From NCBI RefSeq assembly GCF_024741135.1, contig NZ_JANSUY010000019.1, forward strand, positions 62,001-126,000: a stretch of DNA of 64,000 nucleotides, written 5' to 3'. Shown piece by piece: positions 1-8,790 of the stretch (the first letter of the stretch is position 1; every line of letters starts with the position of its first letter). The notes under the pieces were generated by a model, which saw only the letters and a program-made list of their open reading frames with translations, made no database searches and was not told where the DNA came from. The stretch comes from Aquiflexum gelatinilyticum (GTDB lineage: Bacteria > Bacteroidota > Bacteroidia > Cytophagales > Cyclobacteriaceae). The translations under genes were made by a program, and so were the position numbers.

Positions 1-150
1 CCGCAGGCATATATCAATATATATCGCGAAGCAAATATCATTTCAATATCGCCGCAGGCTTATATCAATATATTTCGCTTAAGCATATATCTTTCAAATA
101 TCGTCGAAGGCTTATTTCACGAAGTATATTTCGCTTAAGCATATATCATT
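1..150. repeat. Degenerate tandem repeat, about 52-bp unit
   Basis: Almost three copies of a roughly 52-bp AT-rich unit are seen, starting at 1, 52 and 104. Each begins with a CGCAGGC- or CGAAGGC-like block followed by alternating TATATC/ATATTTCGC segments. The copies run into the start of the window, so the array may be longer. It ends seven bases before the AraC gene and therefore fills its promoter and leader region. Nothing in it looks coding. Confidence 0.7.
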
Positions 151-156
151 AAAAAC

Positions 157-1053
157 ATGGACAAACCAGAAAGTTTAGAAGAATTTTACAAAAGGAAATT
201 CAATTGGCTTCCTGAGAATATCAGGAACGACATCGGGCATTTCAACATGTTCCGGTTGGAACCTTATTCCCAAGGAAAAACCACCTCTATACCTTACCGG
301 AGACGGGATTTCTATAAGGTCATGTTGGTGAAGGGCAAAAGTGAAGTGTACTATGCAGATCAGGTCATCGAGGTCAAAAAGCAGGCATTGGCATTTTCCA
401 ATCCTTTGATCCCATACAAATGGGAGCACCATGAGAACCTGAAAGGCCAATATTGCATCTTCAACCAACATTTCATGCATGACTTTGGCAATATCAGCCA
501 ATATGAAATCTTCCAGCCGACCGGCAACCACGTCTTTGAACTTTCCGACCAACAGGTGGAGGAAGTGGAGGCGGTTTTTAAGAAAATGGAAACCGACTTC
601 AGCTCGGAATACAAATACAAGTATGACAGCATCCGAAGTCTGATCCTGGAACTCATCCATTATGGACTCAAGCTGCAGCCCAATACCTTGGCGGACAGAC
701 AGCCATTCAATGCTGCCCAAAGGATATCGGCCATGTTTTTGGAATTGCTCGAAAGGCAGTTTCCCGTCGAGGACAACCATCCCCAAATCGACCTGCGCTC
801 AGCTTCCGAATTTGCTGAGCACCTCAATGTCCACGTCAACCACCTCAACCGCGCTGTCAAAGAAACCACCGGTAAAACCACCTCACAGGTGATCGCTGAA
901 AAGCTAATACAGGAAGCCAAAGTCCTGCTCAAACACAGCAAATGGAATGTGGGAGAAATAGCATTTGCTTTGGGATTTACTGAAGTGACCCATTTCAACA
1001 ACTTTTTCAAAAAACACCTGCAGACCAGTCCGTTAAAATTCAGGGCCGGATAA
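157..1053 (+). CDS. AraC-family transcriptional regulator
   Basis: A 298-residue cytoplasmic DNA-binding regulator. The N-terminal half (about 20-170) fits a cupin-like sensor domain. The C-terminal 100 residues form the paired helix-turn-helix module of AraC proteins, with the second helix-turn-helix visible around WNVGEIAFALGF and the typical end FFKKHLQTSPLKFR. The ATG at 157 gives a full-length protein. The 5' region is entirely occupied by a tandem repeat. The nearest downstream gene is 500 bp away, so the target is unclear; AraC proteins of this shape usually control sugar or stress genes. The ligand cannot be read from the sequence. Confidence 0.9.
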   Translation: MDKPESLEEFYKRKFNWLPENIRNDIGHFNMFRLEPYSQGKTTSIPYRRRDFYKVMLVKGKSEVYYADQVIEVKKQALAFSNPLIPYKWEHHENLKGQYCIFNQHFMHDFGNISQYEIFQPTGNHVFELSDQQVEEVEAVFKKMETDFSSEYKYKYDSIRSLILELIHYGLKLQPNTLADRQPFNAAQRISAMFLELLERQFPVEDNHPQIDLRSASEFAEHLNVHVNHLNRAVKETTGKTTSQVIAEKLIQEAKVLLKHSKWNVGEIAFALGFTEVTHFNNFFKKHLQTSPLKFRAG

Positions 1054-1562
1054 TTTCCTATAAGTTTTTTCAACCCCGGAAGCTTTTGACCCCCCCTCAA
1101 ACCAAGAGTCAGATGGTGAACCAAGGTCCTAAAAAGAATATGCCACTACATTATTTGCTTTTCTAAATATTGAAAAGCTATGCCAAGATAATTCAAGTTC
1201 TAATTCGTGGAAAAACCATACTTGTGGTGATGAATTCAGGTCATTGCCGAAAAACAAAGCAGGTAGAATTCACTTTCTTTAAAGACTTTGATAAGGCACT
1301 TAAACCTCATTTCTTGAATGGATTTTGAGTCATCAAATTTTTCTATTTGAGAAGAGGCATAAACATTAATAATTTTTATTATGACTATTTGTGGAAAAAA
1401 TGTATCAAAATTTTGCATTAAATGTTTTTTTTTAAATTAAAAAATTATTTAAATTACCTGAGACAGAATTAATTAGAACTTATTTTAATAATTTGTTAAC
1501 AATTCTTTCATGCTGCGATCTTTTTATTCATTCATATAACCACAACTTAATTTAAAAGTAAC
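1054..1562. other. Gene-free spacer
   Basis: About 510 bp without a convincing gene. The second half is very AT-rich and probably holds the promoter of the membrane protein that follows. A 17-base string at 1109-1125 (GTCAGATGGTGAACCAA) recurs with one mismatch at 8471-8487, in another gene-poor spacer. I see no hairpin terminator directly behind the AraC gene. Confidence 0.5.
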
Positions 1563-2831
1563 ATGAGAAAAAGTACCAGTATTCATTGGCTTAAAATCCT
1601 TTTTATGCCAATGCTGTCCCTCCTGCTTTTTGGAGGAATTATTTCTCCATTAATTGCCCAAGAAAGGGAGTTTTTGGAAGGCAAGTATGCGGTCACACGA
1701 AGTGATAATCAGGTCTTTATTTTTAGCTTCAGTAAAGATGGAACGGTCATAGTCACCGAAAAAAACTCGGAAGACAAAGATTTCAAGGAAAAACAGAAGT
1801 ATGAATTGATCGGTGACAAACTGACCATCATGCCGATTTGGCCGCCAAGCGTCATTGATGACTTCAATGATGTCACCATGACCAAAGCAGGTGAGGGTTT
1901 GTTCACTTTTTCCAAAGACGGACTTGATTATGAAGTGCAGGAGCATTCCAATTGGCCTGCCATCATGCATACCTCGGCTGTTTTGATTGCATTATTGATT
2001 TTCAATTACCTCTGTAGGTGGTCCAAATGGTTTGTATGGGCTACTTGTGTCATTCTCCCACTTTATCTTACGATTTATGTTTGGCCCATTACCACGGTAG
2101 GTACTGCAGTTGATACCTGGTTTCACGTAGCCAAAGTATGGTCAGCCCTCGCCGGTTCGGTATTCTTCACCTTGGTCAGGTTTACCAAATTGAACAATTA
2201 CAAATGGGCAAAATTTGTAGTGGCAGCCATTTTGGCCATCAATATTGTGGAAGCAGTATTAAGGGATTTTGAATTGGGTACAGGATTTGGAGGCATCTAT
2301 CACTTTTTAAACGGTACTGCCGGAATCCTTTCAATTATCACTTTGTCAGGTTGGTTGACCATCAAAGCCGACAGCTCAAAATGGAAAGACATGGTATGGC
2401 CCGACATGACCTTGCTTTGGATCATCGCTTATGACGTGTGGAACTGGAGTTATATCTGTAACTGTATCCCTGAGCATGCAGTGATGGGCTTGATCGTGCT
2501 GTTATCCTGTACCATTCCGGCCTTTTACAAAGTGGGCACATGGCTTCAGGCAAGGGCTTACACCTTATCTGCCTACATGATGTACATCATGAGCGGATCC
2601 AAATGGATCAGCCATCCATTAAACAATGTGTTGCTTCCGGATGACCCTACTTTCATCATCATTTTGGCTATGTGTAGTCTTGGTCTCAATGTGTACAATG
2701 CCTACGTTCATTTTGGAATGATGATCAGGAGAAAAGCATGGGGATTTGGTCAGCCGGTGTTGACCCTAGCCGAGCAGGAGGCAATAGTGGCCACCAACAA
2801 AACCTTCCCGCATTTTATCAAACTGGCCTGA
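1563..2831 (+). CDS. Multi-spanning membrane protein with N-terminal secreted beta domain (DUF5692-like), copy 1
   Basis: A 422-residue protein. A signal peptide (1-32, ending at LIAQ) is followed by a soluble domain of about 90 residues rich in short beta strands (YAVTRSDNQVFIFSFSKDG), then seven or eight membrane segments from about residue 130 to 400. The membrane part has conserved-looking blocks such as WPDMTLLWIIAYDVWN and LQARAYTLSAYMMY. From memory these resemble family DUF5692; that name is recall, not a search. The function is unknown. A paralogue with the same architecture lies at 4335-5555 on the other strand, sharing the AYDVWN, LQARA(Y/F)TL and AKFVV blocks. An intrinsic terminator follows at once. 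Confidence 0.85.
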   Translation: MRKSTSIHWLKILFMPMLSLLLFGGIISPLIAQEREFLEGKYAVTRSDNQVFIFSFSKDGTVIVTEKNSEDKDFKEKQKYELIGDKLTIMPIWPPSVIDDFNDVTMTKAGEGLFTFSKDGLDYEVQEHSNWPAIMHTSAVLIALLIFNYLCRWSKWFVWATCVILPLYLTIYVWPITTVGTAVDTWFHVAKVWSALAGSVFFTLVRFTKLNNYKWAKFVVAAILAINIVEAVLRDFELGTGFGGIYHFLNGTAGILSIITLSGWLTIKADSSKWKDMVWPDMTLLWIIAYDVWNWSYICNCIPEHAVMGLIVLLSCTIPAFYKVGTWLQARAYTLSAYMMYIMSGSKWISHPLNNVLLPDDPTFIIILAMCSLGLNVYNAYVHFGMMIRRKAWGFGQPVLTLAEQEAIVATNKTFPHFIKLA

Positions 2832-2871
2832 TATTGAGAATTAGTCTTTTCCAACTGTTATTTCGCTAAAG

Positions 2872-2904
2872 AAAAAGGCTACCGGATGAGGGTAGCCTTT
2901 TTTG
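2872..2904 (+). terminator. Intrinsic terminator
   Basis: The stem AAAGGCTACC/GGGTAGCCTTTTTT with a short loop and T-tract lies 40 bp behind the stop of the first DUF5692-like gene. Confidence 0.85.
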
Positions 2905-2960
2905 TTAGACACGTTGATTTAAGGAGCAGACTGTGTGTTTATTCAATTTAAATAACCTTG

Positions 2961-4199
2961 ATGATGAACAACCAAAAAAATATAGTATTGATTTTATTCC
3001 TTTTCGGTTTTGGGACCTTGTCCCACAGCCAGGATATGGATTCCATCCCCGAAGGAAAAAAAGAAAAAAAAGTGACCATTATTCCCATGCCCGTCTTAGC
3101 AGCAAATCCAACCACAGGCTTGGTTTATGGGGTTGCTCCGGGATTCAACTGGTTCAATGGCAATCCCGAAACAACCAGCATGACGAGTTTCTTGGGTACA
3201 TTTCTTTACACCCAAAAAAACCAGTTATTTCTTCAAGTAAGGGGAAATATGTTTTTGGAGGATGACAGATGGCTAATGATGACTGACCTGAGGTACAACC
3301 TCAACAGCCAACCAACCTATGGCTTGAGTACCGACGCCTCTTATATGTACCACACGGTAGTAGGTGAAGATGGAGAAGTTTCAGATGACCTGGTCAAAGG
3401 TCCACCTGAAAATGAAATGATGGGTTTTGACCACTTCAGGTTTTACCAGACCGCTTTGAGGCGGCATGCAGACACCAGGTTCTTCTATGGGGTGGGATAT
3501 CACCTGGACATCATGTCCAATATCGATGACAAGCAATTGGATTTGGAGGCAGATCCGGCCAGACTTACTTACCATTACCAATACCAAACCGGTAAGGATA
3601 TGCCCCTTGCCGGGTACACCCAATCCGGTGTTTCTTTGAATGCCTCTTTGGACAGCAGGGACAATGTGGCCAATCCTTATGATGGAAAAATGATATTAGC
3701 CTCTTTGAGACTCAATCCCGAATTTTTGGGAAGTACAGAAGGAGCAAGCCAACTTTGGTTGGAATACCGGGATTATTTCAGCCTCAATCCTGAAAGACCA
3801 AGAAATCTGATTGCAGTATGGGCTTATGGATGGTTTGTGACAGGAGGCAAAGTGCCTTATATGTTTTTGCCAGCGACAGGTTGGGACATGTTTGGTAGGT
3901 CAGGAAGGCCTTATACCATGGGGAGGTTCAGGGGTGAAGACCTGACCTACACAGAAGCAGAATGGCGGTTTCCTTTGCAAAAGACAAAAGACAGATTGGG
4001 AGGTGTGGTCTTTGTCAATGCCACTTCTGCCAGCAGCCGGACAGACAATGTGAAACTTTTCAGCCACTTCCAGGCAGGTTACGGTGCCGGTTTGAGGTAC
4101 ATGATCAGTCCAAAAAACAGGGTCAATATCGGATTGGATTACGGACGCGGAATTCACGGCGCTTCAGCCATTTTCCTCAATCTGAATGAAATGTTCTAG
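2961..4199 (+). CDS. BamA/TamA-type outer-membrane beta-barrel protein
   Basis: About 412 residues. A signal peptide ends near GTLSHSQ and is followed by a protein made almost entirely of alternating strands with aromatic girdles, ending in phenylalanine (LNEMF), the usual outer-membrane barrel signature. Blocks such as YTMGRFRGEDLTYTEAEWRFPL match the C-terminal strands of the Omp85/surface-antigen D15 barrel. No POTRA domains are present, so this is a barrel-only member. The open frame starts at a TTG (2958); I use the first ATG (2961). It lies between two paralogous membrane proteins and ends in a bidirectional terminator. The substrate is unknown. Confidence 0.8.
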   Translation: MMNNQKNIVLILFLFGFGTLSHSQDMDSIPEGKKEKKVTIIPMPVLAANPTTGLVYGVAPGFNWFNGNPETTSMTSFLGTFLYTQKNQLFLQVRGNMFLEDDRWLMMTDLRYNLNSQPTYGLSTDASYMYHTVVGEDGEVSDDLVKGPPENEMMGFDHFRFYQTALRRHADTRFFYGVGYHLDIMSNIDDKQLDLEADPARLTYHYQYQTGKDMPLAGYTQSGVSLNASLDSRDNVANPYDGKMILASLRLNPEFLGSTEGASQLWLEYRDYFSLNPERPRNLIAVWAYGWFVTGGKVPYMFLPATGWDMFGRSGRPYTMGRFRGEDLTYTEAEWRFPLQKTKDRLGGVVFVNATSASSRTDNVKLFSHFQAGYGAGLRYMISPKNRVNIGLDYGRGIHGASAIFLNLNEMF

Positions 4200-4220
4200 A
4201 ATTTAATTTGAAGTACAACA

Positions 4221-4253
4221 AAAAAGGCTATCCCGAACAGGATAGCCTTTTTG
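4221..4253. terminator. Bidirectional intrinsic terminator
   Basis: The stem AAAAAGGCTATCC/GGATAGCCTTTTT lies between convergent genes, with A- and T-tracts on both sides, so it can serve both strands. It is similar in sequence to the terminator at 2872-2904. Confidence 0.85.
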
Positions 4254-4334
4254 ATTGCCTGCTTTTTTGAGCCTCAAACTTTTAAAATAAAGATTGTGGA
4301 TGGTGTAGGAATCCATATCAATCAATATCAAATT

Positions 4335-5555
4335 TTAAAGCACAGATTCGCTTTGCCCCACTTCAAGATTGGCAGGGGCTTTTCCTTTAAATCTCCACCT
4401 GTAATGAAGCACAAAATAAACTACATTGAAGGCCAAGCTAACCAAAGCCATGATCAATACCAGGTTTTCAGACCTTGGCATCGGGATCACAAAAGTCAGA
4501 CCCAAGCTGTTGTCCGCAAAGGCTTTGAAAGTGAACAGATACATCATATAAATTGCCAAAGTAAATGCCCTTGCCTGAAGGTAGGTTCCTTTTTTGATCC
4601 AGATGGCAGCTACTGTCGGCGCCAACAAGACGATGAAAGAAAATGCAACGGTATTTGGGAAATTAATATAAACAAAGGTAATGTTCCATACATCATAGGC
4701 CAAAATCCAAAATGTCGTCATTCCAGGCCACAGCATGTCATGGGGCTTTTGCTCGTCTTTTTTGACGCCCTTCCATCTTGATATCGTCACCATACATAAC
4801 ACACCGGCAATGCCATTGATGATGTTTGGCAAATCCGGCTGAGAAAAATCCTGTAAAACCGCCTCAGCAATGTTGATGGCCAAAATCAACATGACCACAA
4901 ATTTTGCCCATGTTTTTCCATCAATGTTATGAAACCTAAAAATCGTCGTAAAAACACTGCCCGCGACAGCAGAATACAGTTTGATCCACCTGAACCAACC
5001 GTCAAATCCGGCCTTCATCCAATGTGGGATCAGGACTATGGGAAGAATGAAATACAGCAAATAAGAAACGCCCTTGTAATATCTGGAGATTTCATTGCCC
5101 ACCATCAGGATAATAAACAGAAACACCAAATGCATCCAAGACCAAAAGGGTTTGCTTTTGCGGATTTCTACGTCTGTTTCGCCATCCACATGCTTGAACT
5201 CGTATCGGGTGTCATCAATGTAGGTGATGGTTCTGTCTGACAGTTCTCCGATAGGACCGGAAGCATCGCCGGAGAGGACAATGTTTGAGCCTTCCATCGA
5301 CCAATTGAAGGTCTGCTTCAGTTTGCGGACCGTCATGCTTTTTTCCACATCGACGGTACCGTCCTCTTTGAATTGAAAATCATACACCAAGCCGCTTCCC
5401 TGAGAATCGACCATCGAACCTTCCAAAGTTCCTATCCATCGGCCATGATCGCCGGGAAGACTTTGTGCCTGTGCCAAGGGAATTCCGGCAACCAGTAAAA
5501 ACATTGAAAACAGGAAAACTGACAGAGAATTCCTTGCAAAATTGAAATTTACCAT
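4335..5555 (-). CDS. Multi-spanning membrane protein (DUF5692-like), copy 2
   Basis: A 406-residue paralogue of the gene at 1563-2831. It has the same order: signal peptide (to about residue 30, PLAQAQS), a secreted beta-rich domain of about 100 residues (GTVDVEKSMTVRKLKQTFNW), then about eight membrane helices carrying WPGMTTFWILAYDVWN and LQARAFTLAIYMMY. The N-terminal domains have diverged more than the membrane parts. It is convergent with the barrel gene and shares its terminator. No catalytic motif is recognisable. The conserved Trp/Asp/Tyr in the membrane blocks suggest a specific transport or enzymatic role, but this is inference. Confidence 0.85.
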   Translation of the reverse strand: MVNFNFARNSLSVFLFSMFLLVAGIPLAQAQSLPGDHGRWIGTLEGSMVDSQGSGLVYDFQFKEDGTVDVEKSMTVRKLKQTFNWSMEGSNIVLSGDASGPIGELSDRTITYIDDTRYEFKHVDGETDVEIRKSKPFWSWMHLVFLFIILMVGNEISRYYKGVSYLLYFILPIVLIPHWMKAGFDGWFRWIKLYSAVAGSVFTTIFRFHNIDGKTWAKFVVMLILAINIAEAVLQDFSQPDLPNIINGIAGVLCMVTISRWKGVKKDEQKPHDMLWPGMTTFWILAYDVWNITFVYINFPNTVAFSFIVLLAPTVAAIWIKKGTYLQARAFTLAIYMMYLFTFKAFADNSLGLTFVIPMPRSENLVLIMALVSLAFNVVYFVLHYRWRFKGKAPANLEVGQSESVL

Positions 5556-5710
5556 AATATTTGTGGGTTAAGGGATGAATTTAAAGAATATTATTTCAGT
5601 TAAATTAAGAATTTAAATTTAAAAACCGAACCTTGTGTGTAAAAATTTGGCAATGACTTCCTTTGATTTGGTTGGGTTTCTGACAATTCGAAAATGTTTT
5701 AATCAAAATG

Positions 5711-5747
5711 AAAAAGAGTTGCCACATTTGAGGCAACTCTTTTTTTC
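5711..5747. terminator. Bidirectional intrinsic terminator
   Basis: The stem AAAGAGTTGCC/GGCAACTCTTTTT with flanking A- and T-tracts lies directly behind the minus-strand baeRF-like gene. Confidence 0.85.
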
Positions 5748-5753
5748 ATTCCA

Positions 5754-6914
5754 TTAAAGCGGATATCTCAAAATCCCCGCGATGGCGCTGCTTTCATCAG
5801 GCATCATGTCAGTTTCTACGAGGTAGACCTTGCCTTTGAAATCAATCACCCTGGCAGCAGCCTCATCGATCAGGCAGTGCATTCCCGGTTCTTGGGTTTC
5901 CGAAAGGGTAATTTGGTGGGCACTTTCATCATAAGTTCCCCACAAATGCTCGTGGTCTTTGTCTACCAAAAGTGTATCCACCGCACCTGTAAGTGCAGCT
6001 TTGATCAGTTTCAATTTGTCATTGTTGACCGCAAGACCATTGGCGAGGTAAGAGCCGAAACTTGATTTTCTCTCCAGTCTTTCTGTTTCAAAATACGGTG
6101 CCGCAACTTCCCATGATTTGGCATGGAGAACCATCATGTCATTGTGGTTGAATGCTCCTGTAATCTTGCCCTCCATCAGGTATCCGTAACTGTTTGCCTC
6201 CCTGTATATCGGGGCAAGGTATTCTACCCCTGCTAAGTACAATGGCAAAGGGTTGCGGTTAAGAACCGGAACCAATTTGTTATTTACCCTGTGAAAAAAT
6301 TGGAGCAACCTCTTTTTCCTCTCCTCGTCAGAATTTTCGCTATGCCCATGAAACTGCGAACCTGTCCCCGCACCCCTTGCCTGAAAACCTTTATCACCCC
6401 TTGCTCCTTCTTCATCTTCAGTAAAGGAAGAGGCAATATCCTCATCATCTATTTCCTGAATCCCGTTTCTCGTCGCCTCATAGAGGTAGATATGGTCAAG
6501 GTTCAATAGCAGTAAATAATAGTGACCATCATCCGAAAGCTCAGGAATCATCGGAAGAAGCATCGGTTTGGATCCGATAAAATGGCTGCTTTCCGCTACT
6601 TCAAGAGGTAATTGAAAAACCTCCATCTCCCCGTCGTGAAGGAAAACAGCCAACATGTCAGAATTGTGCTCCCAAAATTCATCGTTATCTAAAAGTTCAT
6701 TGGCAGGGGCAAGAATTTTTTCGGCTTCCTTCCAAGCCAAACCTTTTTCTGAAGTGAGTCTGCTATTAATCTCCTGCAATTGGTTTTTAAAATGGGTTTT
6801 GTCTTCCTTATAAGCAGTAGTACTCAACCGGGAAGTCGGTGTGTAGATAGAAACAAAGGGATAACCTGATTTTTTGGAAAGGGCAATAAACTGTTCTCTG
6901 TCAAAAATTTTCAT
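5754..6914 (-). CDS. baeRF-like protein (bacterial release-factor-fold family)
   Basis: A 386-residue cytoplasmic protein. The opening (DREQFIALSKKSGYPFVSIYTPT), the central LLLLNLDHIYLYEA strand and the C-terminal part ending SSAIAGILRYPL match what I know of the baeRF3/7 group, bacterial proteins with an archaeal/eukaryotic eRF1-like core. The eRF1 GGQ motif is not seen, so a role in normal termination is not supported. Residues about 165-195 form a Gly/Asp/Glu/His-rich linker. Such genes often sit with stress or redox genes; here it stands alone between a terminator and a 400-bp divergent spacer. The biochemical role is unknown. Confidence 0.7.
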   Translation of the reverse strand: MKIFDREQFIALSKKSGYPFVSIYTPTSRLSTTAYKEDKTHFKNQLQEINSRLTSEKGLAWKEAEKILAPANELLDNDEFWEHNSDMLAVFLHDGEMEVFQLPLEVAESSHFIGSKPMLLPMIPELSDDGHYYLLLLNLDHIYLYEATRNGIQEIDDEDIASSFTEDEEGARGDKGFQARGAGTGSQFHGHSENSDEERKKRLLQFFHRVNNKLVPVLNRNPLPLYLAGVEYLAPIYREANSYGYLMEGKITGAFNHNDMMVLHAKSWEVAAPYFETERLERKSSFGSYLANGLAVNNDKLKLIKAALTGAVDTLLVDKDHEHLWGTYDESAHQITLSETQEPGMHCLIDEAAARVIDFKGKVYLVETDMMPDESSAIAGILRYPL

Positions 6915-7314
6915 GGGATTTGTGGTTTAGGGATGGATAAAATTAAAATTCAGGATACTGTATTTGAATGTAAAAGATAAAACAATCTAGCAAAAAGCTG
7001 ATAATAATATGCTATCTGATCCATGAAAAATTATAAAAAAATCAAATTTTGAATAAATGACAGCATTGCTTTCTTTCGGAATTTATGTCAATATTCCGAT
7101 TCTATAAGTCAATAGGTCGAAGTGGAAGCCGAAAGATAAATCCCAAATTCTAGAAATCCGAAAACCCCTCCTTCCTACGGTGTTTTACGACATTAAACTA
7201 ATGCCTACAAATATTTTTACCTAAACCCTTGTTTCTTTTTGAAGGGATAACTATCTTTTATTCGCTGTACAAGGTACAGTCAGTTATATTGTTTCATTTC
7301 TAACTTTCAAATCA
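6915..7314. other. Divergent gene-free spacer
   Basis: A 400-bp AT-rich spacer between divergent genes at 6914 (minus) and 7315 (plus). It must contain both promoters, but no -7 box matched the Bacteroidota consensus well enough to call. An inverted TGTAC/GTACA pair lies at 7266-7278, about 40 bp before the plus-strand gene. Confidence 0.4.
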
Positions 7315-7785
7315 ATGGAAAACAGAATCTCCATTGAGATCCCCGAAGCGGATCTCCAGGCTATCAAGGCCGCTCTCCAACAAATTCAAGGCTTGTTGGC
7401 ACCTTATGTCATTGCGCTTACACCCGAGCAGCGCAAATCCATCCCCAAAATGAGTGACGGTTCCGGTCCATTTGTAGACAAGGTCATGGACTATGCCGTC
7501 AACAATTCAGAATTTCTACCGGCATTTGTAAGTCTGGGGGAACTTCAAAAAGACTGGAATGCAACTTCGGGTTTGATGCCATTATTGAGAATGGTAGATC
7601 AGATCCATGACACCATGAGCGATACTGCCATGCTTGCAGGATCGGAAGCCTATAAAGGCGCCTTGAGTTATTACAATTCGGTGAAGCAAGCCGCAAAAAT
7701 GAATGCTCCGGATGCAAAAGCCATCTATGAAGACCTGAGTAAGAGGTTTGAAGGGCAAGGCAAAAAACCAAAGCCTACCGGATAA
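7315..7785 (+). CDS. Conserved hypothetical helical protein
   Basis: A 156-residue soluble protein, predicted all-alpha, with no signal peptide and a lysine/proline tail (GQGKKPKPTG). I do not recognise a named domain. The start (MENRISIEIPEADLQAIKAA) and the spacing of helices suggest a small four-helix cytoplasmic protein. It stands alone with its own terminator at 7823-7850. The codon pattern is like its neighbours and the ORF has no competing frame of similar quality, so I take it as real. Confidence 0.75.
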   Translation: MENRISIEIPEADLQAIKAALQQIQGLLAPYVIALTPEQRKSIPKMSDGSGPFVDKVMDYAVNNSEFLPAFVSLGELQKDWNATSGLMPLLRMVDQIHDTMSDTAMLAGSEAYKGALSYYNSVKQAAKMNAPDAKAIYEDLSKRFEGQGKKPKPTG

Positions 7786-7822
7786 ATTAAAAAAGTAAAC
7801 CCTTGATTTGAACTTAGACTTT

Positions 7823-7850
7823 ACCGGACCTGAAATGGTCCGGTTTTTTT
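7823..7850 (+). terminator. Intrinsic terminator
   Basis: The stem ACCGGACC/GGTCCGGT with a six-base loop and seven Ts follows the hypothetical gene by about 37 bp. Confidence 0.85.
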
Positions 7851-7939
7851 GTGGGCAATGATTGGGAAAAAACCTATCAAGTTTCCTAAACCAACTCCTT
7901 ACCTACTTCTAACCACCAACAGTTTACCTCCAAACTGAA

Positions 7940-8215
7940 TCAGTTATGCTAAAAGCTCAGTGAGTTTACCTCTGAGCACAGTGAGTTGAGCAAAAAGCAC
8001 AGTAAGTTCACCTCCGAGCACAGTGAGTTGTGTAAAATGCTCAGTGAATTCACCTCTGAGCACAGTGAGTTGTGCAAAAAGGTCAGTAAGTTTACCTCCG
8101 AGCACAGTGAGTTGAGCAAAAAGCTCAGTGAGTTCACCTCCGAGCTCAGTGACTTGTGCTAAAAGGTCAGTGAGTTCACCTCCGAGCTCAGTGAGTTGTG
8201 TAAAAAGGTAAACTG
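7940..8215. repeat. 42-bp minisatellite (14-codon period)
   Basis: About six imperfect head-to-tail copies of a 42-bp unit. Each unit contains two diverged 21-bp halves that share AGCNCAGTGAGTT. The halves alternate in their other part, one with TGTGCAAAAAG and one with TCACCTCC. Because 42 is a multiple of three, one minus-strand frame stays open over 7949-8137 and reads as a 14-residue repeat (NSLCSEVNLLTFLH). That frame has no upstream signals, so I treat it as a by-product. The region lies between genes and directly precedes a long perfect hairpin. Confidence 0.85.
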
Positions 8216-8247
8216 TGTAGGTAAAAAGGTGAGTTAGTTCGCCTATG

Positions 8248-8286
8248 AAGTGGAGGGGGGTACTTCCGAAGTACCCCCCTCCACTT
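8248..8286. repeat. 39-bp near-perfect palindrome (G/C-tract hairpin)
   Basis: A 19-base arm containing GGAGGGGGGTACTTC is followed after one base by its exact reverse complement. It has no T-tract on either side, so it is not a standard terminator. A partial further copy (GAAGTACCCC) follows at about 8289-8298. It closes the 42-bp minisatellite. Confidence 0.85.
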
Positions 8287-8790
8287 GGGAAGTACCCCTG
8301 AGCGATGAAATATACCTATCTCCCGGTTCTTGGGAATGGCATTTTAGAGGTATGGAAGAAAATTGGATTATTTATTCTGTGGGGCTGAAGTCCGGTGTTT
8401 AACCTTTCAGATCCGGGATTTCAAATCCCACCCAGTCCTAAATCAATTGTATAAACTACTCTCAGACGGGGTCAGATGGTAAACCAACATCTTAAAGTAG
8501 ACTCTCGCTTTGTCAAATGTACTCTCGATTTTTTTAAAGAGGTGAAGCTTCGCTGATTGGGATTTTACTTTGTGTGACCACAATATTTTAATTATAACCT
8601 GAGTGAGAAATTTCTTCCTTTTGCCAACTTTTGGACCTTCTCCTTGTTAGGTCTCAAATTATTTGAGACCTCAAAATATTCCATTTGAGGTCTCAAAACA
8701 TATTTTAAGGCGATTGGTGAAAATGTATGGGTTTTCTTTGGACATCAAATCAGACACAGGTGTGTCAAAAAACTTAAACACGAAAGAAAA
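8287..8790. other. Gene-free spacer with decayed repeats
   Basis: About 500 bp with no convincing gene. It holds a second copy (8471-8487) of the 17-base string also seen at 1109-1125, two ACTCTCG words about 25 bp apart near 8502-8530, and the inverted-repeat cluster at 8649-8698 described separately. These may be remnants of a mobile repeat, but no transposase fragment is readable. Confidence 0.4.
8649..8698. promoter_or_regulatory. Nested inverted repeats, possible operator
   Basis: A 23-bp perfect palindrome with 11-base arms (AGGTCTCAAAT, one base, ATTTGAGACCT) at 8649-8671 is followed at 8683-8698 by a third copy of the GAGGTCTCAAA word. It lies about 95-140 bp before the start of the secreted-protein gene at 8791. 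The spacing suits a regulator-binding site or a transcript hairpin. Which factor binds is unknown. Confidence 0.5.

Noticed and set aside
7949-8137. Small ORF with 14-residue repeats on the minus strand
   Set aside because: It is a by-product of a 42-bp DNA repeat, with no ribosome-binding site or secretion signal, and the repeat continues beyond both of its ends.
7940-8215. Possible CRISPR array
   Set aside because: The units are contiguous and similar over their full length, with no unique spacers and no cas genes nearby.
8420-8450. tRNA-like T-arm (GGGATTTCAAATCCC)
   Set aside because: No acceptor stem, D-arm or anticodon arm can be built around it.
1109-8487. Insertion-sequence ends suggested by a shared 17-base string
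   Set aside because: The string is short, with no inverted partner, target duplication or transposase remnant at either site.
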